From Propionibacteriaceae bacterium (GTDB lineage: Bacteria; Actinomycetota; Actinomycetes; Propionibacteriales; Propionibacteriaceae), in NCBI GenBank assembly GCA_031267645.1, contig JAIRYW010000061.1, forward strand, positions 1-64,000: a stretch of DNA of 64,000 nucleotides. Direction: 5' to 3'. The notes under the pieces were generated by a model, which was not told the origin of the DNA, ran no database searches, and worked only from the letters and a program-made list of their open reading frames with translations. Positions 8,085 to 17,726 of this stretch are shown here, piece after piece; position 1 is the stretch's first letter; each line of letters opens with the position of its first letter. The position numbers and the translations under genes were made by a program.

Positions 8085-11000
8085 ATGTCGATCGAGCCGC
8101 CAGTCTTCCGCCTGGTCAACCGGCCTATCGCAGCGGCGCCTGACTTCCGACCGACCGACCGCCAACGCCAGGTGATGGGCTTCGACGGCGCCCGTCTGTT
8201 GGTCTTGGGCGGCCCTGGCTCCGGCAAGACCGCCGCCCTGGTGGCCACGGCCGCCGCCCAGCTGTCGGCTCGGCCCGATTGGCGGGCCGTCCTGGTGAGT
8301 CCCGACCGCGTCGGGGCCGAGGCCCTGCGCCTGGATCTGGCCCGCCGCGCCCCCGCGGTCTGGGGTCGGGCCCGGGTCACGACCTGGCACGGCCTGGCCT
8401 TCAGTCTGCTGCGGACCGCCGACTCGGCGCGGGCCTGGTTGAGCGCCAGTCAAAGCGACCAGCGCTGGCGCGAACTGATCGACCAAGGCGGGGCCGCAGC
8501 TTGGCCGGCGCAGTTGGCCCAGGCCTGGCCCACCCGTCGTTTCGCTCGGCAGACCCGTCAGGCCGTGGAGCGGTTGCGTCAATTCGGCTGGCGGCCGTCC
8601 GACTTGGCGGCCCGCGCCGACGCAGCCGGGCGGCCCGATTGGCGGGCCTTGGCCGGCCTGTGGTCCGATCAGGCCGACGTCAAGGCCTTGCACGGCGACC
8701 TCGACGCCTCCGATCTGATGGCCGGGGCGCTAGCGGCGGTCCAATCCAACGCTGGGTCGAACGGTCTTGGGCTGGACGCCGAATTGGTCTTGGTCGACCA
8801 CTTCGAGGAGGCCGAGCCGGGTCAGATCAGGCTGTTGGAGGCCCTGGCCGGCGCGGTCGCCCGTTTGATCGTCTTCGCCGACCCGTGTCAGACGGTGGGC
8901 GGGTTCCGGGGGGCGCGGCCGGCGGCGGTCTTCGACTGGGTCGGCTCGACCGCTCCGGCGGCGGCCGCGGTCGTCGAATTACGGCGGCAGCATCGTCTGG
9001 CTCCCCGCCTCGAACTGGTCGAGCGGCGGTTGCGAGCCGGTCTGGCCCGGCCCCGGCCTGGGCCGGATCGAGCCGGCCGGTCGCTCTCCGGCGACCAGAG
9101 GGAGGACCCGGTCGATCCGGGTGAATCGGTGGTTCCGGTCGATCCGGTCGGCCGGAAAGCGGCCCGGGGCCCCGCCGACCCAGCGGGTCGGAGCGACTGG
9201 TTCGCCGGGGCCCCCCCGGCCGCCGGTTCCTTCGAAGTGGCGGTCTGTCCCAGTTCGCGGGCGGAGGCCGAGCTGATCGCGGGCCGGCTCAGCCAGTGGC
9301 GCTGGGAGCGGGGTTGGGACTGGTCCGATATGGCTGTCTTGGTGCGTTCGGGCGGGCCGATCCCCGCTCTGTGGTCGGCTTTGACGGCGGCTGGCCTGCC
9401 GGTTCGGATGGCCTGGGACGAGATCCCACTGGCCGGTCAGCCGGCCGTCGTCACCCTTTTGACGGCCCTCCGACTGTGTCTGGAGGACGATCCGACCGCG
9501 GCGCCGGGTTGGATCGGTTTGGCGGCCTCGCCCCTGGCCGGCCTCGAAGCGGCCGACCGGGCGGTCTGGGCGGCTGGGGCGACCGCCGGAAGCGGGCCGG
9601 CGGTGGGCCTGAGCCCGGCGGCCGAAGGCGGCCTGGCCCAGCTGGAGGACCGCCTGAGGCGGGCCCGGCGGCGGGTCGAGCAGGGCTCGGGGCCGGCCGG
9701 GCCCCTGTGGGAGCTGTGGCAGGGTTCGGCCTGGGCCGCGGCCCTGGCCGACGACCTGGGCCGCGGTCCGGCCCAGGCTCGAGCCGCCGACCGGCAGCTG
9801 GACCTGATCTGCGCCCTGTTCGATCTGGCCCACGGCCTGAGCCACAGCGGCGGTCCGGCCGGGGTGGCCGCCCTGATCGACCAGGTCGCGCGCCAGGAGA
9901 TCCCCCACCGCAGCGGCCGTTCCGAGGTCGGCCGGGAGGGTCTGGCGGTGCTGACCGCCCATCGGGCCAAAGGCCGACAGTGGCGGGCCGTGGTGGTGGC
10001 GGGGGTCTGCGAGGGCGTCTGGCCGAGCCTGCGTTCGGCCCGGGAACTGATCGATCTGACCGACCTGTCGCCCGACGGCCGTTTCGCTCCGCTCGGCCCG
10101 ACGGAACAGCTGGCGGCCGAGCGGCGCCTGTTCTACGTCGCCTGCACCCGGGCCAGCCACGCTCTGCTGGTCACCGCCGTGGATCAGAACCAGGACCAGG
10201 GCCTGCGGCCCTCCCGTCTGATCGACCAGCTGGGCGGACCGACCGCCCCGGCCGAGCCGGCTGAGGCGGCCTGGTCCGGCTTGAATCAGCTGGTGGGCGG
10301 GTTGCGCCGGGCCTGCCTCGACCCAACCGCCCATCCCAGCCTGCGGCAGGCCGCCGCCGCCCGCTTGGCCGATCTGGCCGGTCGGCGCGACCCGGTCAGC
10401 GGCCGGCCCCTGGTCCGCCTGGCCGATCCGGCGCGGTGGTGGCCGGTCGGCCAGGACTGCCCGGACGGCGACGACGACGGTCGAGCCGGCCGGGCCGAGC
10501 CGGCCGTCCGACCGGGTTTCGAGCGGCCGTCGCCGGCCGCTTGGAGTCCGGAACGGGGCGGCGCCGACTGGGCCGGTCCGCTCCGGGGAGCGGGGCGATC
10601 CGCCCTGGACCAGTCGTCCGAGTCGGGGCGGCCATCCCCGGCGGAGGGCGGGGACGGCCCTTGGCGTTTGACCGGATCGCATCTGCGGGCCCTGTTGACC
10701 TGTCCGAGGCAGTGGTTCTTGGATCGCCGAGTCAAAGCGGCCGGTCCGCCCGGGCCGGCCGCCGCCGTCGGCGCCTTGGTCCATCAGCTGGTCCATGACT
10801 TGGGCCGTGGCCTGATCGACCGTTCTCAAGCTGACCAGCGCTTGGAGCGGGACTGGCCCCAGATCGACTTTCCGGCCCGCTGGCGGGCAGAGGCCGAACG
10901 TCAGGCGGCCGGCCAGGCCCTGGACCGCTTCGAGAATTGGCGGGACGGCCAAGGCGACTGGCGTCTGATCGGGCTCGAGGTCCCCTTTGAGCTCAATCTG

Positions 11001-11519
11001 ACCGTGGGCTCGCAGCTGTTCCAATTGGTCGGTCGGATCGACCGGATCGACCAAGACGCGGCCGGGCGGATCCGAGTGGTCGACTTCAAAACCGCCCGCC
11101 AGGCGATCACGGCCGCCCAGGCCGCCGCCGACGACCAACTCGGGATCTACCAACTGGCTGTCCGCGGCGGCGCCCTGGCCGATTCGACGGGCCCGAATCC
11201 GAGTTTGGCGGCCGCCGAGCTGGTTTATCTACGCTGCCCGGCCGGGCCTGGAGGGGCCTGGCCGACCCTCCGTCGGCAACCCAGCCTGGACCAGTCGCCC
11301 CAGCGCCAGCAGAGCCAACCGGTCCAAGGTCTGAGCCCGGCCGGAGCGACCCGAGTTGGTCCGGCGCGGACTTGGCCGAGTTGGGTCCACCACCGTCTGG
11401 CCTGGGCCGGTCGGCTGATGGCCGAGGGGCGCTTCCCGGCTCTGCCACAGGCCGGCTGCGCCTGGTGCCACTTCAAAGCCAGCTGTCCGGCCGGCCCATC
11501 CCAGGTGGAGGACGCGTGA
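8085..11519 (+). CDS. adnA: AdnA-type helicase-nuclease subunit
   Basis: Subunit of the AdnAB heterodimeric helicase-nuclease that resects double-strand breaks in actinobacteria. 1144 residues: a UvrD-like N-terminal motor with Walker A GGPGSGKTAAL, but motif II reads VDHFEEAEP instead of DEAQD, a degenerate form expected for the AdnA motor. The C-terminus is a PD-(D/E)XK nuclease: a first Fe-S Cys in CPRQWFLDRR, catalytic GRIDRID...VVDFKTA, and three further Cys in CAWCHFKASC. Two long Pro/Arg/Gly-rich linkers (about 330-380 and 790-860) separate the domains. The ATG at 8085 fits a leaderless promoter; a start at 8031 is possible but less likely. The stop overlaps adnB as GTGA. Confidence 0.92.
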   Translation: MSIEPPVFRLVNRPIAAAPDFRPTDRQRQVMGFDGARLLVLGGPGSGKTAALVATAAAQLSARPDWRAVLVSPDRVGAEALRLDLARRAPAVWGRARVTTWHGLAFSLLRTADSARAWLSASQSDQRWRELIDQGGAAAWPAQLAQAWPTRRFARQTRQAVERLRQFGWRPSDLAARADAAGRPDWRALAGLWSDQADVKALHGDLDASDLMAGALAAVQSNAGSNGLGLDAELVLVDHFEEAEPGQIRLLEALAGAVARLIVFADPCQTVGGFRGARPAAVFDWVGSTAPAAAAVVELRRQHRLAPRLELVERRLRAGLARPRPGPDRAGRSLSGDQREDPVDPGESVVPVDPVGRKAARGPADPAGRSDWFAGAPPAAGSFEVAVCPSSRAEAELIAGRLSQWRWERGWDWSDMAVLVRSGGPIPALWSALTAAGLPVRMAWDEIPLAGQPAVVTLLTALRLCLEDDPTAAPGWIGLAASPLAGLEAADRAVWAAGATAGSGPAVGLSPAAEGGLAQLEDRLRRARRRVEQGSGPAGPLWELWQGSAWAAALADDLGRGPAQARAADRQLDLICALFDLAHGLSHSGGPAGVAALIDQVARQEIPHRSGRSEVGREGLAVLTAHRAKGRQWRAVVVAGVCEGVWPSLRSARELIDLTDLSPDGRFAPLGPTEQLAAERRLFYVACTRASHALLVTAVDQNQDQGLRPSRLIDQLGGPTAPAEPAEAAWSGLNQLVGGLRRACLDPTAHPSLRQAAAARLADLAGRRDPVSGRPLVRLADPARWWPVGQDCPDGDDDGRAGRAEPAVRPGFERPSPAAWSPERGGADWAGPLRGAGRSALDQSSESGRPSPAEGGDGPWRLTGSHLRALLTCPRQWFLDRRVKAAGPPGPAAAVGALVHQLVHDLGRGLIDRSQADQRLERDWPQIDFPARWRAEAERQAAGQALDRFENWRDGQGDWRLIGLEVPFELNLTVGSQLFQLVGRIDRIDQDAAGRIRVVDFKTARQAITAAQAAADDQLGIYQLAVRGGALADSTGPNPSLAAAELVYLRCPAGPGGAWPTLRRQPSLDQSPQRQQSQPVQGLSPAGATRVGPARTWPSWVHHRLAWAGRLMAEGRFPALPQAGCAWCHFKASCPAGPSQVEDA

Positions 11520-14500
11520 GCCCCGCCCGCCCGATCCGCTTGAGCGACCCCGAGCAATTGGCCGGGCTGCTCGACATCGCCTTCTCCGACGAGCAGCTGG
11601 CCGCCATCGCCACCGGCTTGGAACCGGTCCTGATCGAAGCCGGGGCTGGCTCCGGCAAGACGGCCGTGATGGCGGCCCGGGTGGTCTGGTTGGTGGCCAG
11701 CGGCCAGATCGAACCGGACCAGGCGCTGGGTCTGACCTTCACCCGCAAAGCTGCCCGGGAGCTGGCCGACCGGGTCGGCGCGGCTTTGGAACGGGCCGGC
11801 TGGACCGATCGGGAGCAGGACCGGGGCGAGCCGGTCGTCTCCACCTACGACGCCTTCGCCGCCGCTTTGACACGTGACTACGGAGCCTGGCTGGGCCAGG
11901 AGCGGCCCGGTCGGCCGCTCGACCAGGGCCGACGCCATCGGCTGGCGGGTCAGACGGTGGTCGAATGGGACCGGTCCTTGGCCGCTCTGAGCCGCTTCAG
12001 CCCAGCCGCCCTGACGACCCGGCTCCTGGCCCTGGACTCGGCCATGACCACCCATCTGGTGGACGAGGCCGACCTGCGCCGGTTCTGCGCCGCCGAGCAG
12101 GCGCTTTGGGAGGCCGCTCCAGCCGGTCCCAGGGGACCGACGGCGGCCGTCGTCGAAACTCTCCGGACGGTGGCCGAACGGCTCGAATTGCTCGACCTGA
12201 GACAGGATTACCGACACCGCAAACAGGTGGCCGGTCTAGCCGAGTTCGCCGACCAGATGGCCCAGGCCATCGCCTTGGCGCGGGCCGAGCCCGAGGTCGG
12301 GCGCGACCTGCGTCGCCGTTTCGCCGTCGTCCTGGTGGACGAGTACCAAGACACTTCGAACGCTCAGGCGGCTCTCTTGCGCGATCTCTTCGGAGCCGGT
12401 CTGGATCCGGCCGGGGCCGGCTTCCCGGTCACGGCGGTGGGGGACCCGCGGCAGGCCATCTACGGCTGGCGGGGGGCCTCGGCCGCCAACTTGGCCGCTT
12501 TCTGTGGCGATTTCACCAACCGCGCCGGCGCTCGGGCCCGCCGTCTCAGCCTGTCCGTCAACCGCCGCAGCGACCAGGCGATCGTGACGGCCGCCAACCG
12601 GGTGGCACAGGCCTTGGCCGACGGCGACTCGCCCCCGGCGGCCGAGCCGTTGCGCTGCCTGCCGACGGCCGGGCCGGGCCGGATCGAGACGGCCGGTTTC
12701 GAGACCTGGCCCCAGGAGTTGGATTGGGTGGCCGATCGGGTGGCCAGCGCCCTGGACCGAGGCGAGGCCGCGGCCTGGGCCCGGATCGCGGTCCTGGCCC
12801 GGGGCAACGCCGAGCTACGGGAACTTTGGGCCGCCCTCGACCGGCGTGACGTGCCGGTCGAGTTGGTCGGCTTGGGCGGATTGCTCGATCTGCCCGAGGT
12901 GGCCCATCTGGTGGCCCATCTGCGCCTGATCGACCAACCTTGGTCCAATCCCGACCTGGTGACGGTCCTGACCGGGCCGCAGTGGCGCTTCGACCGGGCG
13001 GACCTGGCCCGGCTGGGCCGCCGGGCCCAACGGTTGGCCGAGACGTCGGACCGACCGGACCCGGCCGCGTCCGGTTCAGACGGCCAGTCGGTCAGTTTGA
13101 TCGGCGCCCTGGCCGACCCTGGACCGGATCTCAGCCCGCGGACCCAGGCCCGCCTCAAGGACTGTCGGCGTCAACTCAGCCGATTGGCCAGCCACCGGCT
13201 CGACCCGGTGGTCGATCTGGTCGAGCTGATCGTGGCCCTGACCGGATTGGAGGCCGAGACAGCCAGTCTGCCGGAGGCGGTCGGCCGGGTCCGGCGCGAC
13301 CATTTGAACGCTTTCCGCGACGCCGTGGCCGATTTCGGGGCCGGCGATCCAGCCGGGGGCTTGGCCGGTTTGGTGGCCTGGCTGGAGGCCGAACGAGAGT
13401 TCGGCGTCGGCCTGGAGCGGGCCGAGGCCAGCCCGGCCGACTCGGTCAAATTGATCACGGCGCACCGGGCCAAAGGCCTGGAGTGGGATGTCGTCTACCT
13501 GCCCGCCTTGGTCGGGGGCGTCTTCCCCAACAGCCGTGTGACCGACAATCCACTGCGCAACCCGGCCGCGCTGCCGCACCAATTACGGGGCGATCGGGCC
13601 GCCTTGCCGCAGCTGGAGGGGGCCGACGCCAAAGGGATCGAACGGTTCGGCCAGGCCATGCGCCGCCAAGCCCTGCTGGCCGAACATCGTCTGGCCTACG
13701 TCGCCATCACCCGCGCCCGCCACCACCTGGTCGCCAGCGCCCACCACTGGGCGGCCGGCCTGGCCCGCCCCCGGGCCCGCTCGGTCTACTTCGACCTGCT
13801 GCGCGAATCAGGCGTCGGCCCCGACTCGGGCGACCTGCCGGAGCTGGCCGAGGGGGCCGTCAACCCGATCGACTGGGCCCAGCCCGGTTGGGACTGGCCC
13901 CCAGCCGAGGATCCGGAAGCCCGGGAGAACTCGCTCCAAGCCCGTCGGGAGGTGACTCGGTTGCGGCGCGACCCGGTCGGACGAGGCCAGGTCGAGCGCG
14001 AACTGGCCCTGGCCCCGGCCGAGGTCCGTCGTCAGGTCCAAGTCTGGGACCAGGCCATCGCCCAAGTCCTGGGCCGAGCCGAGGCCCGGCCCGGGCGGGC
14101 CGTGGCGGTGCCGCTGCCGGCCAGCCTGAGCGCCCACCAAGTGCTGTTGGCCCGCCAAGACCCGGCCGCCTTCGCCGCCGCCCTGGCCCGTCCCTGGCCG
14201 GCTCGGGAGGACCCGGCCCGCCGGGTCGGGCAGAGCTTCCACGACTGGGTCCAGGACCGTTTGGACCGCCCCTCCCTGCTTGACTGGTCCGACCCGGTCG
14301 AGCAGGGGGAGCCGACCGGCCGGACGGCCGGGGATCCGGGCCTGGAGCTGCGCCGCCGCTTCGCCAACGGCCGCTTCGCCCAAGTCCAACCCTGCGCCGT
14401 CGAACACAGTTTCACCCTGGTCTTGGGCGGGCGCCTGGTGCGGGGCCGGATCGACGCCGTCTACGCGCGGGCCGACCTGCCCGAGCCGCCCCCGCTGGCC

Positions 14501-14779
14501 GACTTCCTGGTGCTGGATTGGAAGACCGGCCACAGCCGGCCCGACCCGCTCCAGCTGGCTTGGTACCGCTTGGCTTGGGCCGAGCGGGTCGGGATCGCGG
14601 TCGAGCGCGTGGCGGCCGGCTTCTACCACGTCCGATCGGACCGGCTCGACCTAGTGGCGGACCTGCCTGGCCGAGCCGAGTTGACCGCCTTGCTGGAGGC
14701 GCTGGGAGATCGGCCCGAGTCGGATCGGCGCGCCGCTGGGGCGGGACGGGCCCCGTCCGGTCGGCCCGCTCCGGAGTAG
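11516..14779 (+). CDS. adnB: AdnB-type helicase-nuclease subunit
   Basis: The second AdnAB subunit, with 1087 residues and a complete SF1 motor: Walker A EAGAGSGKTAVM, DEYQD (motif II), GDPRQAIYGWRGAS (motif III), TAHRAKGLEWD (motif V) and the Arg-containing motif VI. In contrast to AdnA, all ATPase motifs are canonical, so this should be the driving translocase. A RecB-family nuclease lies at the C-terminus, with GRIDAVY and LVLDWKTGHS supplying the acidic residues and Lys. GTG start at 11516, in a 4-nt overlap with adnA; an upstream in-frame start at 11372 lies inside adnA and is not used. AdnA-AdnB-NudC order is as in mycobacteria (Rv3202c, Rv3201c, Rv3199c). Confidence 0.94.
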   Translation: MSPARPIRLSDPEQLAGLLDIAFSDEQLAAIATGLEPVLIEAGAGSGKTAVMAARVVWLVASGQIEPDQALGLTFTRKAARELADRVGAALERAGWTDREQDRGEPVVSTYDAFAAALTRDYGAWLGQERPGRPLDQGRRHRLAGQTVVEWDRSLAALSRFSPAALTTRLLALDSAMTTHLVDEADLRRFCAAEQALWEAAPAGPRGPTAAVVETLRTVAERLELLDLRQDYRHRKQVAGLAEFADQMAQAIALARAEPEVGRDLRRRFAVVLVDEYQDTSNAQAALLRDLFGAGLDPAGAGFPVTAVGDPRQAIYGWRGASAANLAAFCGDFTNRAGARARRLSLSVNRRSDQAIVTAANRVAQALADGDSPPAAEPLRCLPTAGPGRIETAGFETWPQELDWVADRVASALDRGEAAAWARIAVLARGNAELRELWAALDRRDVPVELVGLGGLLDLPEVAHLVAHLRLIDQPWSNPDLVTVLTGPQWRFDRADLARLGRRAQRLAETSDRPDPAASGSDGQSVSLIGALADPGPDLSPRTQARLKDCRRQLSRLASHRLDPVVDLVELIVALTGLEAETASLPEAVGRVRRDHLNAFRDAVADFGAGDPAGGLAGLVAWLEAEREFGVGLERAEASPADSVKLITAHRAKGLEWDVVYLPALVGGVFPNSRVTDNPLRNPAALPHQLRGDRAALPQLEGADAKGIERFGQAMRRQALLAEHRLAYVAITRARHHLVASAHHWAAGLARPRARSVYFDLLRESGVGPDSGDLPELAEGAVNPIDWAQPGWDWPPAEDPEARENSLQARREVTRLRRDPVGRGQVERELALAPAEVRRQVQVWDQAIAQVLGRAEARPGRAVAVPLPASLSAHQVLLARQDPAAFAAALARPWPAREDPARRVGQSFHDWVQDRLDRPSLLDWSDPVEQGEPTGRTAGDPGLELRRRFANGRFAQVQPCAVEHSFTLVLGGRLVRGRIDAVYARADLPEPPPLADFLVLDWKTGHSRPDPLQLAWYRLAWAERVGIAVERVAAGFYHVRSDRLDLVADLPGRAELTALLEALGDRPESDRRAAGAGRAPSGRPAPE

Positions 14780-14782
14780 GGT
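14777..14782 (+). promoter_or_regulatory. -10 element of a leaderless nudC promoter
   Basis: TAGGGT ends six nt before the nudC ATG and its first three bases are the adnB stop codon. No ribosome binding site precedes nudC. The same hexamer at the same distance precedes the App1 gene at 47942. Confidence 0.5.
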
Positions 14783-14788
14783 TCAGCC

Positions 14789-15724
14789 ATGGTGGACTCT
14801 GATCCCCGTCTCGGGTTCGACCGTTTCGAGCACACTTGGCGCGACGATCCGTCCTGGGTGCGGGAACGCTGGGACAGCCCGAACGGATCGCTCATTGTGA
14901 TCGGGCCGGGGCCGTCGGTCAACGTCGGACGGGACCAACCGGACGGCGACCATTGGCTGATGGGCGGCCCGGCCGCTCTCGGCCGGCTGGCTCAGACGGA
15001 TTTGGAGGAGGTCAGGCTGGCCGGACGGCCGTCGCGCGACCAGCCCTACGACGATCAGCGGCACATTCTGGTGGGGGGCGTCGGCGACGTCAGCTGGTTC
15101 TGCGATCTGGCCGTCGAACAGCCCGGACTCGACCTCAGGCTGGCCGTGCCGTTGCTGCCGCCGGCCGAGGCCGCGGTGGCCCTGGCGACGGTGGCCCTGG
15201 CCAACTGGCACCGGCTGGAGCCGTATTGCCCCCGCTGCGGGGGCCCCAGCTCGATCCGACAGGCCGGGGCGGCCCGTCGGTGCCCGGTCTGTGAACAAGA
15301 TTTATTCCCTCGTACCGACCCGGCCGTGATCGTGGCCGTGACCGACGACCGGGACCGTTTGCTATTGGCCCACCAGCGACTCTGGGAGAAGGACCGCTAC
15401 TCCTTGGTGGCCGGTTTCGTCGAGGCCGGCGAGACCTTGGAGGCGGCGGTCCGGCGCGAGATCGCCGAAGAGGTCGGCCTCGTGGTCGATCGCGTCCGAT
15501 ACGTCACCAGCCAGCCCTGGCCGATGCCGCGGTCGCTCATGCTCGGCTTCGCCGCCCACGCCGTCGACACCCGTCTGACGCCCGACGGGGGTGAGATCGG
15601 CGACGCCCGTTGGTTCCGGCGCGACCAGATCCCCGGCGCCGTCGAAGACGGCAGCCTGCGCCTGCCCGGGCCGGCCTCGATCGCTTTCCGGCTGATCCGG
15701 GCCTGGCTCGAAGGGGTCCTGTGA
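14789..15724 (+). CDS. nudC: NADH pyrophosphatase NudC
   Basis: Nudix hydrolase of 311 residues that cleaves NADH to NMNH and AMP and can remove NAD caps from RNA in characterised homologues. A Cys4 zinc site (CPRC...CPVC) near residues 149-171 precedes the Nudix domain. The Nudix box, GFVEAGETLEAAVRREIAEE, is intact, and the downstream SQPWPMPRS motif is diagnostic of the NADH-specific subfamily. It lies nine nt after adnB, so it can be read from adnAB or from its own apparent leaderless promoter. Length and motifs are typical. Confidence 0.95.
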   Translation: MVDSDPRLGFDRFEHTWRDDPSWVRERWDSPNGSLIVIGPGPSVNVGRDQPDGDHWLMGGPAALGRLAQTDLEEVRLAGRPSRDQPYDDQRHILVGGVGDVSWFCDLAVEQPGLDLRLAVPLLPPAEAAVALATVALANWHRLEPYCPRCGGPSSIRQAGAARRCPVCEQDLFPRTDPAVIVAVTDDRDRLLLAHQRLWEKDRYSLVAGFVEAGETLEAAVRREIAEEVGLVVDRVRYVTSQPWPMPRSLMLGFAAHAVDTRLTPDGGEIGDARWFRRDQIPGAVEDGSLRLPGPASIAFRLIRAWLEGVL

Positions 15725-15905
15725 CCTCGACCCGGCGACTCGACGGTTTCTAACCGTGATGTGTCGATAACCTCTGGCGCGCAGGCGTCCGGTGAGGTCG
15801 ACCCGGCGGCGCTGGGTCGACTGGCCGAGATCCGACCGGTTGACCCTTAGGGCCCGGTCCGCCGCGACCGCTCCGGCCGCTGGCCGGTTCCGGGGCGCCC
15901 GAGGC
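15725..15905. other. convergent spacer nudC / recD
   Basis: 181 nt between the convergent nudC and recD stops. The only structure seen is a short hairpin, ACGGTT-tct-AACCGT (15743-15757), in an unusually A/T-containing patch; it lacks a T-run, so a terminator role is uncertain. Confidence 0.35.
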
Positions 15906-17726
15906 TCAGGATTGGGGGGCCAACAGACGTTCGGTCAAACCGGAGGCGCGTAGGGCGGGTTGTTGGACGGCCTGCCGGATGGCGTCCAGGGAGCCGATCA
16001 AGCGCACCCGCCGTTGGGCCCGGGTGACGGCGGTGTAGAGCAGTTGGCGGGTCAACAGGGAGGCCCCGGACGGCGGCACCACCACGCTGACAGCGTCGTA
16101 CTGGCTGCCTTGGGCCTTGTGGATGGTGCTGGCGTGGTTCGGCTCCAGGCCCTCCAGCTGGGCCGGGCCGAACAGGCGCAGGCCGCTGGAGGTGTCGAGC
16201 ACGACCCGCCGCCGGCCGTCGAAGTCCACCACTAGGCCGGTGTCGCCGTTGTAGACGCCCAGAGCGTCGTCGTTGCGGGTGGCCAGGACCGGCAGGCCGA
16301 CCGGCCAAAGCCCCGAGCGGTCCGGGGCCGGCAGGGCTTGGGCCAGCCAGGTCTCGGCCAAGCGGCTCCAGTGGGAGACCCCGGAGGGGCCCAGGCGGTG
16401 GGCGCAGAGCAGGCGATGGCGGCCGCTGGCGGCCAGGGCCTCCGGCCAGTCGGCGGCGGCCAGGGCCTGGCGCACCGCCCGCCCGCAGTCGACCACCTCC
16501 TGGCGCAGCCCGTCCAAGGCGGCTAGCTCGGCCGTCGGCGACCCGCTGTCGAGGGGGGCGAATTCGACCCCCTCCGGCTGGCTGGCCACCAGCTCGACCA
16601 CCGCCTCGGCTCGGCCGTCCCGAATCAGTTCGGCCAGTTCGGCCAGTGCGCCGGTGAAGCGGTAATTGTGGTCGAGACGGACGTAGGGGATGGCTGCGGC
16701 CTCACCGGGGTGGCCTTCGGCCGCCGCCACGATGTCGGCCAGGACGGCCCCGGCTTCGACTGAGGCCAGCTGGTCCGGGTCGCCCACTAAGACGACGCGG
16801 GCCGGCTCCGGGACGGCCTGCAACAACAGCCGCATGTGACGCAGGCTCAGCATGGAGACCTCGTCCACCACCAACCAGTCCACCGGCAAGAGCCGGTCGG
16901 GGCCGAAGTCGACCGCCCCCCAGGGTTTGATGCCCAGGACGCGGTGGATGGTGCCGGCGGTCGGGATCTGGTCGGCCAACCAGCTCGCTCCGAGTTGGCC
17001 CAGGTTGCGCCGCACGGCGGCGTCCAAGTGGGCCGCCGCCTTGCCGGTGGGGGCGGTCAAGCAGATCCGGGGCGGGTGCGACGGGGACGGGCTGAGGCTG
17101 GCCAGGACGCGCGCCACGGTGGTGGTCTTGCCGGTGCCCGGGCCGCCGCCGATGACCAGGCAGCGGCTGCGCTGGGCCAGCTGACAGGCCCGCTCCTGGG
17201 CGTCTGAAGCCGGCGGCGCGCTCGGCGGACATGAAACGTCAATGTATGATTTACATAATTGATCGGGGGGCTGGTCGTTCGACTGTAGGCGGTGGCGCAG
17301 TGATGCGACCACGGCTTGCTGGTCGGCCCAAGACCGTTCCAGATAGAGCCAACGGTCGACCAGCCGCAGGGGGCGGTCGCCCGGCCCGTCGGGCCCGGAG
17401 CGGACTAGGCGGCTGAGTCGCAAGCGGTCCAACCAGAGGTCCGGGGCCGGCCATTCGAGCTGGCTCAGATCGACCTCGACGCCGTCTGCGACGGCCGGGG
17501 CCAACTGGTCGACCTGGCTCAGATCGAGACAGACCGAGCCGGCGCGCAGAGCGGTCACGGAGAGGGCGGCGGCCAACATGACCAACTGATCCGACTCGCC
17601 GTACAGATGGGCCAGGTGGCGGGCGATCTGAGTCTCGGCCAGCCCGATCAGCCCGGCCCGGCCGAAGTCGACCAGCGGACCGGTGGCGGCGATGCTGAGA
17701 TCGAGCGAGGTTTGGTCCGTCGTCAT
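15906..17726 (-). CDS. recD: exodeoxyribonuclease V alpha subunit RecD
   Basis: The 5'-3' helicase subunit of RecBCD, 606 residues. The N-terminal 130 residues form the interaction domain. The SF1B motor follows: Walker A GGGPGTGKTTT, DEVSML (motif II), VGDPDQLASVEAGAVLADI (motif III), and near the end HKAQGSQYD and YTAVTRAQ (motifs V and VI), matching E. coli RecD. ATG at 17726 in a 4-nt ATGA overlap with recB, last gene of recC-recB-recD. A longer frame up to 18434 lies inside recB and is not used. Presence of RecD with a complete RecB and RecC argues for a working RecBCD rather than a relict. Confidence 0.95.
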   Translation of the reverse strand: MTTDQTSLDLSIAATGPLVDFGRAGLIGLAETQIARHLAHLYGESDQLVMLAAALSVTALRAGSVCLDLSQVDQLAPAVADGVEVDLSQLEWPAPDLWLDRLRLSRLVRSGPDGPGDRPLRLVDRWLYLERSWADQQAVVASLRHRLQSNDQPPDQLCKSYIDVSCPPSAPPASDAQERACQLAQRSRCLVIGGGPGTGKTTTVARVLASLSPSPSHPPRICLTAPTGKAAAHLDAAVRRNLGQLGASWLADQIPTAGTIHRVLGIKPWGAVDFGPDRLLPVDWLVVDEVSMLSLRHMRLLLQAVPEPARVVLVGDPDQLASVEAGAVLADIVAAAEGHPGEAAAIPYVRLDHNYRFTGALAELAELIRDGRAEAVVELVASQPEGVEFAPLDSGSPTAELAALDGLRQEVVDCGRAVRQALAAADWPEALAASGRHRLLCAHRLGPSGVSHWSRLAETWLAQALPAPDRSGLWPVGLPVLATRNDDALGVYNGDTGLVVDFDGRRRVVLDTSSGLRLFGPAQLEGLEPNHASTIHKAQGSQYDAVSVVVPPSGASLLTRQLLYTAVTRAQRRVRLIGSLDAIRQAVQQPALRASGLTERLLAPQS

